Assembly: GCF_029688845.1 (NCBI RefSeq) | Contig: NZ_JARUKW010000014.1 | Coordinates: forward strand, 1 to 64,000 | Direction of reading: 5' to 3' | Length of the DNA stretch: 64,000 nt | Source: Natronococcus sp. A-GB1 | GTDB taxonomy: Archaea; Halobacteriota; Halobacteria; Halobacteriales; Natrialbaceae | Part shown: one piece after another, positions 54,825 through 64,000 of the stretch | How the letters are laid out: every line of letters starts with the position of its first letter | Numbering within the stretch: the first letter of the stretch is position 1 | Translations under genes and position numbers: made by a program | Notes under the pieces: generated by a model | Seen by the model: only the letters and a program-made list of their open reading frames with translations | Databases searched by the model: none | Told to the model about the DNA's origin: nothing

Positions 54825-57182
54825 TCAGTCCCGTTGGTCGCCTAGGACTCGCTCGCGAAGCGACCGCGAACTTTCCTTCTCCGCGAGCAGAACCGGGACG
54901 TCGAGGTCGGTCGCCGCGTCGAAGACGAGCGATCCGCGCACGAGTCGAGAGAGTACGCCCCGTCTGGTCGCACCGAGAATCACCAGCGAGTGGTCCGACG
55001 CCGCGCGCTCGATCGCCGCGCCGACGTCTCCGGAGTCGTCGACGATGTGTGTGGTTTCCTCGAGCCCCTGCTCGGTGGCCCACTCCTCAAGGAAGGCCGC
55101 CCCCTCCTCGCGCTCGTCCGGATCGTCGACGACGTGGAGCAGGCTGATCTCGCTACCGTACTCCGTCTGAAGCGCGCGTGCGACGGCAGCGCTGACCTCC
55201 GAGCCGCTTCCGCCCGCGGTCGGGAGGAGGATTCGATCAGCCGTTATCTCCTCGCCGTCGAGGATGACGAAGTCACACGGCAGGTCGTGTGTGAGCTCGT
55301 CGAGCGGACGCTCGACGCGACCCTCGCCGACGGTCGATCGACCCCAGCCCATGACGACGGTGTCGACGTCGTACGTTCCGGCGGCGTCGAACACCTCCTC
55401 GAAGGACCGGTGGGAGACGATCGTTCTCGTCTCGACATCGGCGTCGAACGTCTCGGCGGACGCCTCCGCGTCGGCCAGCAGCCGCTCGGACTCGGCGCTG
55501 ATCTGATCGATCTGCTCGGCACCCTTCTGCAGGGGCGTCTGGTCGGGAACCTGAACGATGTGGGTCGCGAGGACGGACCCACCCTTCGCTTGCGCGATAG
55601 CGCTACCGAGCGTGATCAGCGCCTGCTCGGTACGTGGGTTCGCGATGGCGACCATGATACGGGGCCCCGACTCGCCGTCGCCGATCGGCTTCACCGCGGT
55701 CGCCGCGGACACCGCCGGCTCGGGCATCTCGTCGGATCGATCGAGGATGTAGGCGGTGAGGATCCCCTCCCGATCGGTTTCAGTGCGTGCATAGAAGAAG
55801 TACCAGAGGATGGCGAAGACGACGAACAGACCACTGATCGCGGTCGCCACGTTACCCATGAAGTAGATGAGTGCGAGCGAGAGTACGAAGCCCGCGATCG
55901 GGGTAAACGGGTAGAACGGCACCTCGAACTCGGGATCGTACTCCGGGACGTCGGCCTCTCGAAACACGATCAGCGACGCGTTAATCAGCGCGTAAACGAC
56001 CAGGTGGAGGACACTGGCGGCGCTCGCGAGAATCTCGACGGTCTCGCCGAGCGCGATGATGAAGACGATGATCATCAGCCCCGTGAGCGCGATCGAGCGG
56101 TACGGCGTCGCGTAGTTGGGGTGGATCTCGTTGAGCCAGTCGGTGACGATCTTGTCCCGCCCCATCGCGAAGTTGATCCGGGCTGAAGCGAGGATCGAAG
56201 CGTTCGCGCTCGAGGCCGTCGCTAACAGCGCAGCGAGCGTGATCGAAGTGACTCCGATACCGAGGATCGGAATCTCGAAGCCGACGACCGCGAACTCGTA
56301 GTCGAAGACGGTCTCGGCCGCGTAGGACATCGGCGCGTTCTCGGCCTGCTCGATAAAGAACTCGCTGTGGGGGATCAGCCCCATCAGGAGACCGACAAGG
56401 ATCGTGTAGATGGTCATCACGATCACGACGCTGCCGACGATCGCGATCGGAAGGTTCCGACCGGGATTTTTCAGCTCTTCCCCGATCGTCGCGATCTTCG
56501 CGTAGCCCAGATAGGAGACGAACACGAGCGCGGCGCCCGGAAGGATCGCGCCCGTTCCCTCCGGAGTCAGCCCGCCCTCGGCGGTGACCGTTGCCCAGTC
56601 GAACGAGAAGAAGCCGACGACCGCGAAGATAGTCAGGATCCCGAGCAGGATCGTGACGATAACGGTCTGGATGCTACCGGTCTCCTTGGCGCCGATGTAG
56701 TTGACGCCGACGAATACCGCACCGGCGATGATTGCGCCGATCTGAATCTCGTTCAACGTGAACGGACCGAGCGCGATCGTCGGCAACAGCGAAACGGTTC
56801 CGAGAACGGGTAACGAGACGACGACGCCGTCCAGAAGGTCGGCGAGGTAGCCGCCGAACCCGATCGAGTAGAAGGCGCTGGCGAAGGCGAGTCCGATCCA
56901 GTCGCCCATGCCCGAGATCGAGCCGAACAGCGGTCCGAGCGCGCGGTTGATGTAGTAGTAGGCGCCGCCGGCTTTCGGCATCGCCGTCCCGAGTTCGCTC
57001 ACCGAGAGGGCGTTGATCAGCGCGATCATGCCGCCGATAACGAACGAGAGGACGACGGCGGGTCCGGCTTCCTGGGCGGCGATCCCCGGCAGGACGAAAA
57101 TCCCCGCGCCGATCATCGTCCCGATACCGATCGTCAGCGCCGAGAGGAGTCCGAGGTCCTTCGCGAGCTCCTCGTCACTCAT
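54825..57182 (-). CDS. APC-family amino acid permease with tandem UspA domains
   Basis: 785 aa from the ATG at 57182. Residues ~1-440 form 12 helices of an APC-superfamily transporter ([21 protein letters not shown], then AGGAYYYINRALGPLFG, the conserved sodium/amino acid region). From ~465 two UspA-like domains follow (first VMVAIANPRTEQALITLGSAIAQ with VVMGWGRSTVG; second ILLPTAGGSGSEVSAAVARALQ with [19 protein letters not shown]). Such cytoplasmic tails probably bind nucleotides and regulate uptake. It is a paralogue of the gene at 58107-60428. Confidence 0.92.
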   Translation of the reverse strand: MSDEELAKDLGLLSALTIGIGTMIGAGIFVLPGIAAQEAGPAVVLSFVIGGMIALINALSVSELGTAMPKAGGAYYYINRALGPLFGSISGMGDWIGLAFASAFYSIGFGGYLADLLDGVVVSLPVLGTVSLLPTIALGPFTLNEIQIGAIIAGAVFVGVNYIGAKETGSIQTVIVTILLGILTIFAVVGFFSFDWATVTAEGGLTPEGTGAILPGAALVFVSYLGYAKIATIGEELKNPGRNLPIAIVGSVVIVMTIYTILVGLLMGLIPHSEFFIEQAENAPMSYAAETVFDYEFAVVGFEIPILGIGVTSITLAALLATASSANASILASARINFAMGRDKIVTDWLNEIHPNYATPYRSIALTGLMIIVFIIALGETVEILASAASVLHLVVYALINASLIVFREADVPEYDPEFEVPFYPFTPIAGFVLSLALIYFMGNVATAISGLFVVFAILWYFFYARTETDREGILTAYILDRSDEMPEPAVSAATAVKPIGDGESGPRIMVAIANPRTEQALITLGSAIAQAKGGSVLATHIVQVPDQTPLQKGAEQIDQISAESERLLADAEASAETFDADVETRTIVSHRSFEEVFDAAGTYDVDTVVMGWGRSTVGEGRVERPLDELTHDLPCDFVILDGEEITADRILLPTAGGSGSEVSAAVARALQTEYGSEISLLHVVDDPDEREEGAAFLEEWATEQGLEETTHIVDDSGDVGAAIERAASDHSLVILGATRRGVLSRLVRGSLVFDAATDLDVPVLLAEKESSRSLRERVLGDQRD

Positions 57183-57565
57183 CGATCGTCCACCTCGAGC
57201 GACAGCCGGTCTCGCGAAGCCCACAACCGTTATCGATCGGAAGCGGGGGGCCACACTCTGACCGCGGCACTTAGGACACCTCCGCCGATCGTTCCTCTCG
57301 CAAACGGACCGGTTCGGTCGAAGATACGTGGGTAACCGTGCCGGACGATGGGTGCATACTCGGGTGAAGTTACCTAATCGGTATAAGTTGGCCGGAATCG
57401 ATCGCGGTACGTTTCGCCACGTTCTGTCTCGGAACCGTTCACCTGCTCGAATCCGAGCGCAGCGTCGACGACGCGGGTACTGTCATACGGGTTACTGTGA
57501 GCCATTTCCAGCGCAACCGCAACCCGGTCGGCGGTTGCAACGGAAACTCGGTACGGCAATCCGTA
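57183..57565. other. Intergenic stretch carrying palindromic element copy 2
   Basis: About 380 bases upstream of the APC gene. It holds the element at 57485-57566 and an AT-rich segment near 57370-57390 (CCTAATCGGTATAAGTTGG), where TATAAG could be a promoter. No other gene was recognised. Confidence 0.45.
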
Positions 57566-57566
57566 T
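57485..57566. repeat. Dispersed palindromic element, copy 2
   Basis: 82 bp: outer ends ATACGGGTTACTGT and GGCAATCCGTAT, inner stem TTCC-GCGCAACCGC / GCGGTTGC-GGAA with small mismatches. Its last T is part of the (minus-strand) stop codon TGA of the adjacent universal stress protein gene (57566-57568). Confidence 0.8.
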
Positions 57567-58012
57567 CAGATACCAGCAACGTCGTCCTCCCGTGGCGGGA
57601 GGACCAAAACGGGAACAGTCGTGTTCGAGATGAGGTTGTCGGTGACGCTACCGGTGACGAGTTTCACCCATCGGCTCGCACCCCGTGGAGTGAACACGAT
57701 GGCGGTGGCGCCCAGTTCCCGCGAACCGTCGGCGATCGTCTTCCCGACGTTTCGGCCGTACAGGGTGCGCCGTCCCACCAGTCCAGGGCCCCGCCCCAGC
57801 ACGTCGAGAAAGACCCGATAGGCGTTCTCGGCGAACTCCTCTCGTTGCTCGAGCGACGCCTTGTCGGGGACGCCTTCCCCCTTGGGAACGACGTGAACGA
57901 CGATTATTTCGGAGTCCGGGTCGAGGTGCGATCGAACGGCTCGGGCGGTCTGGCGCGCGTCGGCCGGATCCGCGATCGGAACCAGTACTGTCTCGAAGAG
58001 TTCGTCGACCAT
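57566..58012 (-). CDS. Universal stress protein (single UspA domain)
   Basis: 148 aa from the ATG at 58012. The motifs are VLVPIADPADARQTARAV, then EIIVVHVVPKGEGVPD, and the ATP-binding loop AIVFTPRGASRWVKLVTGSVTDNLI, with a G-x9-GS. It lies between two APC-UspA genes on the same strand, so it may work with them in stress or nutrient sensing. Its stop is embedded in the palindromic element. Confidence 0.88.
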   Translation of the reverse strand: MVDELFETVLVPIADPADARQTARAVRSHLDPDSEIIVVHVVPKGEGVPDKASLEQREEFAENAYRVFLDVLGRGPGLVGRRTLYGRNVGKTIADGSRELGATAIVFTPRGASRWVKLVTGSVTDNLISNTTVPVLVLPPREDDVAGI

Positions 58013-58106
58013 ACGACGTCTTGGGAACGATCGGTCAAATAGTACCGACACTACCTGTTTTTCGAGCGATCGCTTCAGTCGTGGCAAGCGACGAGTTCGG
58101 TTGACG

Positions 58107-60428
58107 TCAGCGCTTCTCGTCTTCCTCTAGCGTCCTCGTGACGCCAGTTTCGGACGGTGAATCGTCTTGCTCGCCGGAGCCAGCGAACCGACTGAGCACG
58201 CCGCGATCGTGTTTTTTCTCCGCGAGAAGCACCGAACACTCTACCTCGTTGAGCACATCGAGCACCAACGACCCGCGGACCAGCCGAGAGAGAACTCCTT
58301 TCTCCGTGGCGCCGATGATCAACAGCGTCGCATCCTCGGCGGCCCGCCCGATACTCTCCTCGACGTCGCCGCTTTCGACCCGTCGCTCGGCGTCGGACAG
58401 GCCGTGTTCTGTGGCCCATTCCGCGAGGAACGTCCGGCCCGCGTCCTCGTCGTCGGCGACGTGCAGGAGGGTTACCTCGGCGTCGAACTCCAACTCGAGC
58501 ATCCGGGCAACCGCAGCCGAGAGGTCGGAGTCCGGGCCGCCGGCGGTCGGGACCAGGATTCTCGACGGATCGAACCCGCGGTCGCGGAAGACGAGGAAGT
58601 CACACGGCAACGAGTGGGCCAGTTCGTCGATCATCGGCTCGGCGCGTCCCGGCGCTCCGTGAGACTCCGGCCCCCACCCCATAACGGTGATGTCGGCACC
58701 GTAGGTATCCGCCGCGTTGAACACCTCCTCGAAGGCACGGTGTGAGAGGACGACGTGCGTCTCCACCTCAACGCCGAACGTTTCCGAGTCGTCCTGGGCC
58801 CGATCGAGCAGGTCGTGGGCCGCGTTGTGGGCCCCCCGATCTCGAGCGGCCTCCAGAGACGTCTGGTCGGGGACGTTCGCGACGTTGACCGCGACGACCG
58901 TCCCGTCGTGCTGGTTTGCGATGGCCGACGCGAGCGTGATGAGGTGTTTCTCGGTCGCGGGATTCGACAACGGGACCATCACGCGGTAGTCGTCGCCCTC
59001 GGGCTGAACCGACGTCATAGCCGACACTGCGGGCTCCGGAAGCTCCTCGGAGCGATCGAGCACCCAGTTCGCGAGAACGCCGGTATTCTCGACGCGCGAG
59101 CGAGCGTACAGGAAGTACCAGAGTGCGGCGAAGCCGACGAACGCGACCGAGAGACCGATGACGAGGGGCTCGATATACGCGATCAGCGCGAACGACGTTA
59201 CGGCGCCGATGATGGGGACGAACGGATAGAACGGGACCTCGAACTCCGGATCGTACCCGTCCGGTTCCGCTTCCCGCATTACGATCAGTGCAACGTTCAG
59301 CAGTCCGTAGACGATGAGGTGAAGTACCGAGCCGGCCGTCGCCAGCAGCTCGAGGTTGCCAACCAGCAAGAAGAGAACGATGAGAGCGCCGGTGATGGCG
59401 ATCGATTTGTACGGCGTTCCAAATCGGGGGTGAATCTCGTTGAGCGACGGCGTGACGATCTTCTCGCGTCCCATCGCGAAGTTGATTCGGGACGACGAGA
59501 GGATCGAAGCGTTCGCGCTCGAGGCCGTCGCCAGCAGTCCGCCGAACAGCAGTAGCGCCCAGCCGACGACCCCCATCTCTACTCCGAAGAAGCTGTACTG
59601 GCCGAACAGCAGCTGAGCCGCGTCGACGACGGCGGTGTCGTTGCCGGCGACGAGTTCCGTCGGCACCGCCGCGAGCAACACGGCGAGAAACAGCGCGTAC
59701 ACGACTGTGACGATCAGGACCGAACCGATGACCGCACGCGGAAGGTTCTTGCCCGGATTCTTGATCTCCTCGGCGACCGACGTGATCTGGACGAACCCGA
59801 GGTAGGAGACGAAGATGATAGCGGTCACCGGGAGGATCTCCCCCGTCGTCCCTGGCGGCGCAACTGGAGTGAGCGTCTCGAAGTCGGCGTTCAGCAGACC
59901 GACGACGGTAAAGATCGTGAGGATCCCCATCAGCAGGAGTACGATGACGATCTGCAGTCCTCCGGTTTCCTTGGCGCGGAAGTAGTTGACACCGATAAAC
60001 AGCAGCGCCCCTACTAACCCGATGAGCTGGGCGGCTTCCAGCGTGAGCGGACCGAGCGCGATCGCGGACATACCGATAAACGTGTTGACGTACTCGCCGA
60101 GCCCGTACATGTAGAACGCGGAGGCGAACGCGAGTCCCATCCAGTTGGCCCACCCGCTGATCGAGCCGAACAACGGCCCGAGCGCGTGGTTGATGTAGAA
60201 GTATGCGCCGCCGGATTTCGGCATCGCGGTACCGAGCTCCGACGCCGAAAGCGCGGTAAACAGCGCGATGACGCCGCCGAGGACGAACGTGAGCGCCGCG
60301 AGCGGTCCCGCTCGCATCACCGCAGTTCCGGGGAGCACGAAGATCCCTGCGCCGACCATCGTGCCGATTCCGATCGTCAGGGCGGCGAGCGGTCCGAGGT
60401 CTTTCGCGAGTTCTTCGTTATCGCTCAT
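58107..60428 (-). CDS. APC-family amino acid permease with tandem UspA domains (second copy)
   Basis: 773 aa, closely related along its whole length to the gene at 54825-57182. It opens [30 protein letters not shown] and shares the [22 protein letters not shown] block. The first UspA tail begins [25 protein letters not shown], with [13 protein letters not shown]; the second has [20 protein letters not shown] and [19 protein letters not shown]. Substrates of the two permeases are probably different cationic or neutral amino acids. No operon partner beyond the two stress proteins is apparent. Confidence 0.92.
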   Translation of the reverse strand: MSDNEELAKDLGPLAALTIGIGTMVGAGIFVLPGTAVMRAGPLAALTFVLGGVIALFTALSASELGTAMPKSGGAYFYINHALGPLFGSISGWANWMGLAFASAFYMYGLGEYVNTFIGMSAIALGPLTLEAAQLIGLVGALLFIGVNYFRAKETGGLQIVIVLLLMGILTIFTVVGLLNADFETLTPVAPPGTTGEILPVTAIIFVSYLGFVQITSVAEEIKNPGKNLPRAVIGSVLIVTVVYALFLAVLLAAVPTELVAGNDTAVVDAAQLLFGQYSFFGVEMGVVGWALLLFGGLLATASSANASILSSSRINFAMGREKIVTPSLNEIHPRFGTPYKSIAITGALIVLFLLVGNLELLATAGSVLHLIVYGLLNVALIVMREAEPDGYDPEFEVPFYPFVPIIGAVTSFALIAYIEPLVIGLSVAFVGFAALWYFLYARSRVENTGVLANWVLDRSEELPEPAVSAMTSVQPEGDDYRVMVPLSNPATEKHLITLASAIANQHDGTVVAVNVANVPDQTSLEAARDRGAHNAAHDLLDRAQDDSETFGVEVETHVVLSHRAFEEVFNAADTYGADITVMGWGPESHGAPGRAEPMIDELAHSLPCDFLVFRDRGFDPSRILVPTAGGPDSDLSAAVARMLELEFDAEVTLLHVADDEDAGRTFLAEWATEHGLSDAERRVESGDVEESIGRAAEDATLLIIGATEKGVLSRLVRGSLVLDVLNEVECSVLLAEKKHDRGVLSRFAGSGEQDDSPSETGVTRTLEEDEKR

Positions 60429-60809
60429 GGCCGCTCACCGCTCGTTGAGTGTTTCGTATCATTTTGGCGGGGGCGTATCGTCGCGAAAGCTCTCGAATAT
60501 AACTGAGAGGGTTCGTAGCTACGGATCACATCGACGTAGCCGAGACGGCGCCGTGCGTATGGCGTTGCGTTCGTACTCTCTCGTCGGGAGGGATAAGTGC
60601 AGTTGATTCGGAATACGTTCGAGGACGGGTTCCGCCGAGCGATTTGGCTCGGGAGGCGTCGTGAGCGATCGGTCGCATTGGGGGGAACAGGGTGACGGCG
60701 TGAACGCCACAGCTCGAGCCGAGAGAACCGAAAGAGGGAGTTCGTAGTGGAGAGCAGGAGGCAACTCGAGAACCGATGACCGGACGGCAGTCGGTAGGCG
60801 GACGGCGGC
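60429..60809. other. Intergenic stretch without a recognisable gene
   Basis: About 380 bases between the second APC gene and trkA. On the minus strand a CTCAGTTATATTCG AT-rich box (near 60492-60506) is a promoter candidate for the APC gene. No gene was recognised. Confidence 0.4.
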
Positions 60810-62144
60810 CTACAGCATCTCGAGGACCTGATCGAGAACCGTCGCGTCGACGAAGATGACGACGTGGTCTCCGGGTTCGACAACGGTCGTGCCACGGGGC
60901 GTGATCAGATCACCCCGCCTCGAGATCGCACCGATCACGACGCCGTCGGGAAACTCCGCAGTCGCCTCGGCGATCGGCCGTCCGGTGAGTGCGCTGTCTT
61001 CGCTGACCTCGACCTCGATGACCTCGGCGCGGTCGTGTTCGACCATCGCGATTTTCTCGGTGTGGTCGGCATGCGTAAAGCGGATGATTTCCTCGGCTGT
61101 TTCCTCGCGGGGATTGATCGCGACGTCGACGCCGACCTGCTCGAAGAGTTCGGCATACTGGAGGTTCTCGATGACCGCGATCGTTCGATCGACCCCCAGC
61201 CGTTTGGCCAACAGCGAGACGAGCAGGTTCTTCTCGTCGCCGTCGAGCGCGGCGATGACGATGTCGGCCTCGTCGACGTGTTCCCGGACGAGAAAGTCCG
61301 TGTCGGTCGCGTCGCTTTCCATCACCATCGTGTTCGGCAACGCCTCTGCGACCTCTCGGGCGCGGTCGTGGTCTTGCTCGATCAGACGGGGTTCGTAGCC
61401 GTGGTCCTCGAACTCGCGGGCGGTCTGGAAGCCGATCTCGCTGGCTCCGATGATGACGATCTCCCTGTTTTCGCCGTGATCTGGCTTCGTGATGTCCGAG
61501 GCGAATCCTTTCACCGAGTCGGGGCTTCCGATGACGACGACCCGATCCCCGGTGCGGATGATCGACTCCCCGCTCGCGACGGTCATCTCCCCTTCTCGGA
61601 AGATTGCGGCGAACGTCATCGAATCGTACCGGTCCGCCTCCTGAATAGAGAGGTCGGCGACGGGGCTGTCCGGGCCGATCTCGAACTCCGCCATGCGGAC
61701 GAGCCCGCCCGCGAACATGTTGACGTCCTGGGCTGCCGGCAGCCCGGAGATCCGGAAGATCGTCTGGGCCGCGAGCAGGTCCGTACAGACCATGAAGTCG
61801 ACGCCGAACGCACCCTGGGTTCCCTGCCAGGTCTCGAGCAACGTCCGGCGTCGAACCCGAGCGATCGTGAACGCGTCGCTTTCGGTCTTGGCGGCCCCGC
61901 AGATCACGACGTTCGACTCGTCGTTGTCAGTAGAGGCGATAACGAGGTCTGCGTTCTCGATACCCGCCTCCCGCAACGTCGAGATATCGGTTCCGTTCCC
62001 CTGGATCGCGAGGACGTCCATCGAGTATGTGAGATCTTCGACGATCTCTTTGTCCCGGTCGACGACAACGACCTCGTGAGATTCCTGCAGGTTCTCCGCA
62101 ATCGACTGGCCGACCTCGCCGGCGCCGGCGATGATTACGTACAC
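60810..62144 (-). CDS. trkA: TrkA-type K+ uptake regulator
   Basis: 444 aa from the GTG at 62144; GGAGGTG lies ~6 nt upstream. Two RCK_N and RCK_C pairs: the first has YVIIAGAGEVGQSIAENL (GxGxxG) with VVVVDRDKEIVEDL, the second IVIIGASEIGFQTAREF with an altered glycine motif. RCK_C segments include MTVASGESIIRTGDRVVVIGSPDSVKGF and ISRRGDLITPRGTTVVEPGDHVVIFV. It binds NAD(H) or ATP and gates a TrkH/KtrB-type K+ channel; no such channel is in the window. An upstream in-frame start would add a Ser/Val-rich stretch. Confidence 0.92.
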   Translation of the reverse strand: MYVIIAGAGEVGQSIAENLQESHEVVVVDRDKEIVEDLTYSMDVLAIQGNGTDISTLREAGIENADLVIASTDNDESNVVICGAAKTESDAFTIARVRRRTLLETWQGTQGAFGVDFMVCTDLLAAQTIFRISGLPAAQDVNMFAGGLVRMAEFEIGPDSPVADLSIQEADRYDSMTFAAIFREGEMTVASGESIIRTGDRVVVIGSPDSVKGFASDITKPDHGENREIVIIGASEIGFQTAREFEDHGYEPRLIEQDHDRAREVAEALPNTMVMESDATDTDFLVREHVDEADIVIAALDGDEKNLLVSLLAKRLGVDRTIAVIENLQYAELFEQVGVDVAINPREETAEEIIRFTHADHTEKIAMVEHDRAEVIEVEVSEDSALTGRPIAEATAEFPDGVVIGAISRRGDLITPRGTTVVEPGDHVVIFVDATVLDQVLEML

Positions 62145-62436
62145 GACGACACCTCCGGATCGGCGATCGACTGCGGACACTGGAGGTGCTCGTGGCGAGA
62201 CGACGATCGACAGTGCGGAGATCTGGGAGACGTCATGCGTAACAAGCGAAGACCCGCCGTTCCGAACGGGCAACGTTCGAATCCGTAGACCGGAGCGAAC
62301 CGGTCGCGAGTGTGTTGTTCTCTCTCTTTCGGGATGCGATAAATCCAGCGACTGGACGGACCGACCGGCTTTCGCTCGCTCCCGTCGATCAGAACTCGGC
62401 GACAGGTTCTATACCCGATAGCCCCTCCGTTCTCGT

Positions 62437-62727
62437 ATGCCAGAAGAAGTGCTGTTCAAGTTCGAACAATCGATAGACCGCGACGAGATCGCCGACTACC
62501 TCCGGTCGGTCGCCGACTCGATCGACGGCGGCGGCGACATCTCCCTCGAGGCCGGCGGCGAGTCGGTCACGATGTCTCCGCCCGCTCGCCCGACCTTCGA
62601 GATCAAGGCCGAACGCGAAACCTCAAGTTCGGGCGGCCCTGCCGAGCTCAGCGTCGAGTTCGAACTCGAGTGGGACGAGGGAAGCGAGGGCGAGGACGGC
62701 TCGGGCGGCGAGCTCCGAATCGAGTAA
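62437..62727 (+). CDS. Amphi-Trp domain protein
   Basis: 96 aa. The sequence VLFKFEQSIDRDEIADYLRSVADSIDGGGDISLEAGGESVTMSPPARPTFEIKAERE (quoted by its FEQSIDRDEIADYLRSVAD) and the ELSVEFELEWDE strand are typical of the haloarchaeal amphi-Trp family; the C-terminal tail is acidic and Gly-rich. Function unknown. It precedes palindromic element copy 3 by two bases. Confidence 0.82.
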   Translation: MPEEVLFKFEQSIDRDEIADYLRSVADSIDGGGDISLEAGGESVTMSPPARPTFEIKAERETSSSGGPAELSVEFELEWDEGSEGEDGSGGELRIE

Positions 62728-62729
62728 CC

Positions 62730-62810
62730 TCACGGACCGCTGTTCGTCAGTCCCGGTGCAACCGCGACCGCCCTGCGGTTGTACCCGGCAAATAGTACAA
62801 CAGACCGTAT
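62730..62810. repeat. Dispersed palindromic element, copy 3
   Basis: 81 bp: outer ends TCACGGACCGCTGTTCG and GTACAACAGACCGTAT, inner stem CCCGGTGCAACCG / CGGTTGTACCCGG with one compensatory-looking change. The last T belongs to the minus-strand TGA stop of the adjacent unknown gene (62810-62812). Confidence 0.75.
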
Positions 62811-63220
62811 CAGAGATCGACAACCCAGACGTGAAACTCCTCGGGAAGCCCGTAGACGCGGGCGAAGACGGCATCGACGAACTGTCCGATCCGGTTCGGA
62901 TCGGCCTTCGCGCTGATCCGAACGTTGACACCCTCGACCTCCTCGGAGCGGTGAATTTCGTCGATTTTGAACACGGGAAACTCCGAGAGCAGTCCCTTGA
63001 GAGCCTCGAGTTCCTCGTCGGTGCAGTCGACGTTGATCGTGCCGTCGGCGAACTGGACCCACGGCGTTCCCAGTTCGGGGTCGAGGTCCTCGGCCGCCGA
63101 GACGAAGTCCGTATCAACCTCGAACGTGACGAACCCGTCTCCTCGCTCGCGGTGTGCCTGGATTCCGTCGGCGTACAGCTTCCGTCGCTCGGCCGGCTCG
63201 TCGGCGTCGAATCGCGTCAT
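62810..63220 (-). CDS. Conserved-looking haloarchaeal protein of unknown function
   Basis: 136 aa, soluble and acidic. Strand/helix pattern: [92 protein letters not shown] (quoted by [15 protein letters not shown] and [17 protein letters not shown]). There is no signal peptide, transmembrane helix or catalytic motif. I cannot name the family. It is divergent from adk; the 59 bp between their starts contains the AT-rich CTTTAAGCCTTTATG. Its stop lies inside the palindromic element. Confidence 0.7.
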   Translation of the reverse strand: MTRFDADEPAERRKLYADGIQAHRERGDGFVTFEVDTDFVSAAEDLDPELGTPWVQFADGTINVDCTDEELEALKGLLSEFPVFKIDEIHRSEEVEGVNVRISAKADPNRIGQFVDAVFARVYGLPEEFHVWVVDL

Positions 63221-63240
63221 ACCCGTACCGACGTGCCCGA

Positions 63241-63257
63241 TTCTTTAAGCCTTTATG
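63241..63257. promoter_or_regulatory. Divergent promoter of adk and the unknown gene
   Basis: TTCTTTAAGCCTTTATG is the only AT-rich sequence in the 59 bp between the start codons; it is ~25-38 nt before the adk ATG and ~22-37 nt before the opposite start, so it can serve as TATA for either direction. Confidence 0.5.
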
Positions 63258-63279
63258 TGACGGTGCTGAACGGGGGAAC

Positions 63280-63915
63280 ATGGCACAGCCACACATCCTG
63301 ATCCTGGGCGCACCCGGGGCGGGAAAAGGGACACAGAGCGCGAACATCGCCGAAGAGTTCGACGTCGAACACGTCACGACCGGCGACGCGCTCCGCTCGA
63401 ACAAGGAGATGGATATCTCCGACATGGACACGGAGTACGACACGCCGGCGGAGTACATGGACCAGGGCGAACTCGTCCCCGACGAGGTCGTCAACGCCAT
63501 CGTCGACGAGGCGCTCTCCCAGGCCGACGGCTACGTGCTCGACGGCTACCCGCGGAACTTAGAACAGGCCGAGGAGCTCTCGGAGATGACCGACCTCGAC
63601 GTCGTGCTCTACCTCGACGTCGACGAGGAGGAGCTGGTTCACCGGCTGACGGGTCGTCGGATGGATCCCGAGACCGGCGAGATCTACCACGTCGAGTACA
63701 ACCCGCCGGAGGACCCCGAGATCGAGGGTCGCCTCGAGCAGCGCGAGGACGACACCGAGGAAACGGTCAAGGAACGACTGCGAGTGTACCGGGAGAACAC
63801 GGAGCCGGTCGTTGAACACTACGAGGAGGAGGGCGTCCTCGAGCGCGTCGACGGCAACCAGGCGCCCGACGAGGTCTGGGCAGACGTGAAGGCGACGATC
63901 GAAGACGCCGCGTAG
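63280..63915 (+). CDS. adk: Adenylate kinase
   Basis: 211 aa, long (LID-containing) type. P-loop [20 protein letters not shown]-binding region ([11 protein letters not shown]), [16 protein letters not shown] and the LID domain ([23 protein letters not shown]). It interconverts AMP, ADP and ATP. In many archaea adk follows secY in the spc operon; here it stands about 14 kb away, divergent from a small unknown gene. The start is fixed by the gap to the upstream AT-rich promoter. Confidence 0.96.
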   Translation: MAQPHILILGAPGAGKGTQSANIAEEFDVEHVTTGDALRSNKEMDISDMDTEYDTPAEYMDQGELVPDEVVNAIVDEALSQADGYVLDGYPRNLEQAEELSEMTDLDVVLYLDVDEEELVHRLTGRRMDPETGEIYHVEYNPPEDPEIEGRLEQREDDTEETVKERLRVYRENTEPVVEHYEEEGVLERVDGNQAPDEVWADVKATIEDAA

Positions 63916-64000
63916 AACGACGTCTCAAACGTGACGTCCGGTGAGATCGACTCCCAACACTCGAGGCTTGAGGCTTCTCGAGGTGGTTCGAACCGGATCC

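Noticed and set aside
15354-62810. Palindromic elements as insertion sequences
   Set aside because: They are only ~82 bp, have no transposase and no obvious target-site duplication; at most MITE-like.

Overview
The window is chromosomal DNA from a haloarchaeon. Base composition is high GC, and most predicted proteins are rich in Asp and Glu. The ribosomal genes have the archaeal set and order (eS4, eL19, eL32, Rnp1). Tat-type signal peptides, HalOD1 output domains, DUF7344 proteins, Cdc48 and a fused cytochrome oxidase subunit I/III all fit Halobacteria. The gene style suggests Natrialbales, but that is inference.

Layout. 0.2-2 kb: two repeat-containing proteins, one probably exported. 2.1-7.9 kb: LarC with a His-rich loop, Cdc48, a small membrane protein, a DMT exporter and a DUF7344 regulator. 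7.96-14.5 kb: a peptide-type ABC importer, dppABCDF, all on the minus strand. 14.7-17.3 kb: RNase H, DUF2240, a HAD phosphatase and small proteins. 17.4-21.4 kb: two overlapping CPA2 cation/proton antiporters and methylglyoxal synthase. 21.5-24.4 kb: a VOC protein, DoxX, PyrF, a small zinc-finger protein and a second DUF7344 protein.

24.6-28.1 kb holds the most unusual gene set. A tandem-HalOD1/DUF7504 protein is translationally coupled to a caspase-like (CHAT-type) His/Cys protease candidate. A DUF7503-type micropeptide faces it, and a DUF7344 gene is divergent. 28.3-33.7 kb: a GTPBP1-like GTPase, HAD, Mch, an HMA metal-binding protein, a frameshifted universal stress protein, a thiamine-binding-type protein, a single-domain HalOD1 protein and a DUF5789 protein. 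33.9-34.7 kb: two identical tRNA-Gly(GCC) genes, each followed by hairpins that carry copies of the tRNA 3' end.

34.9-49.5 kb is the complete S10-spc ribosomal superoperon, from a SPOUT methyltransferase through uL3 to secY, all on the plus strand with many start/stop overlaps. 49.5-51.2 kb is mostly gene-free apart from a subunit IV-like gene. 51.2-54.6 kb carries coxB and the subunit I+III fusion. 54.8-62.1 kb holds two APC permeases with tandem UspA tails, a single-domain UspA and TrkA. 62.4-63.9 kb carries an amphi-Trp protein, an unknown protein and adk. Here adk is 14 kb from secY; the two are neighbours in many archaea.

A palindromic element of about 82-85 bp occurs three times (15.35, 57.48 and 62.73 kb). 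Each copy has one end fused to the stop codon of a gene. A separate run of three hairpins lies inside the rnp1 coding sequence.
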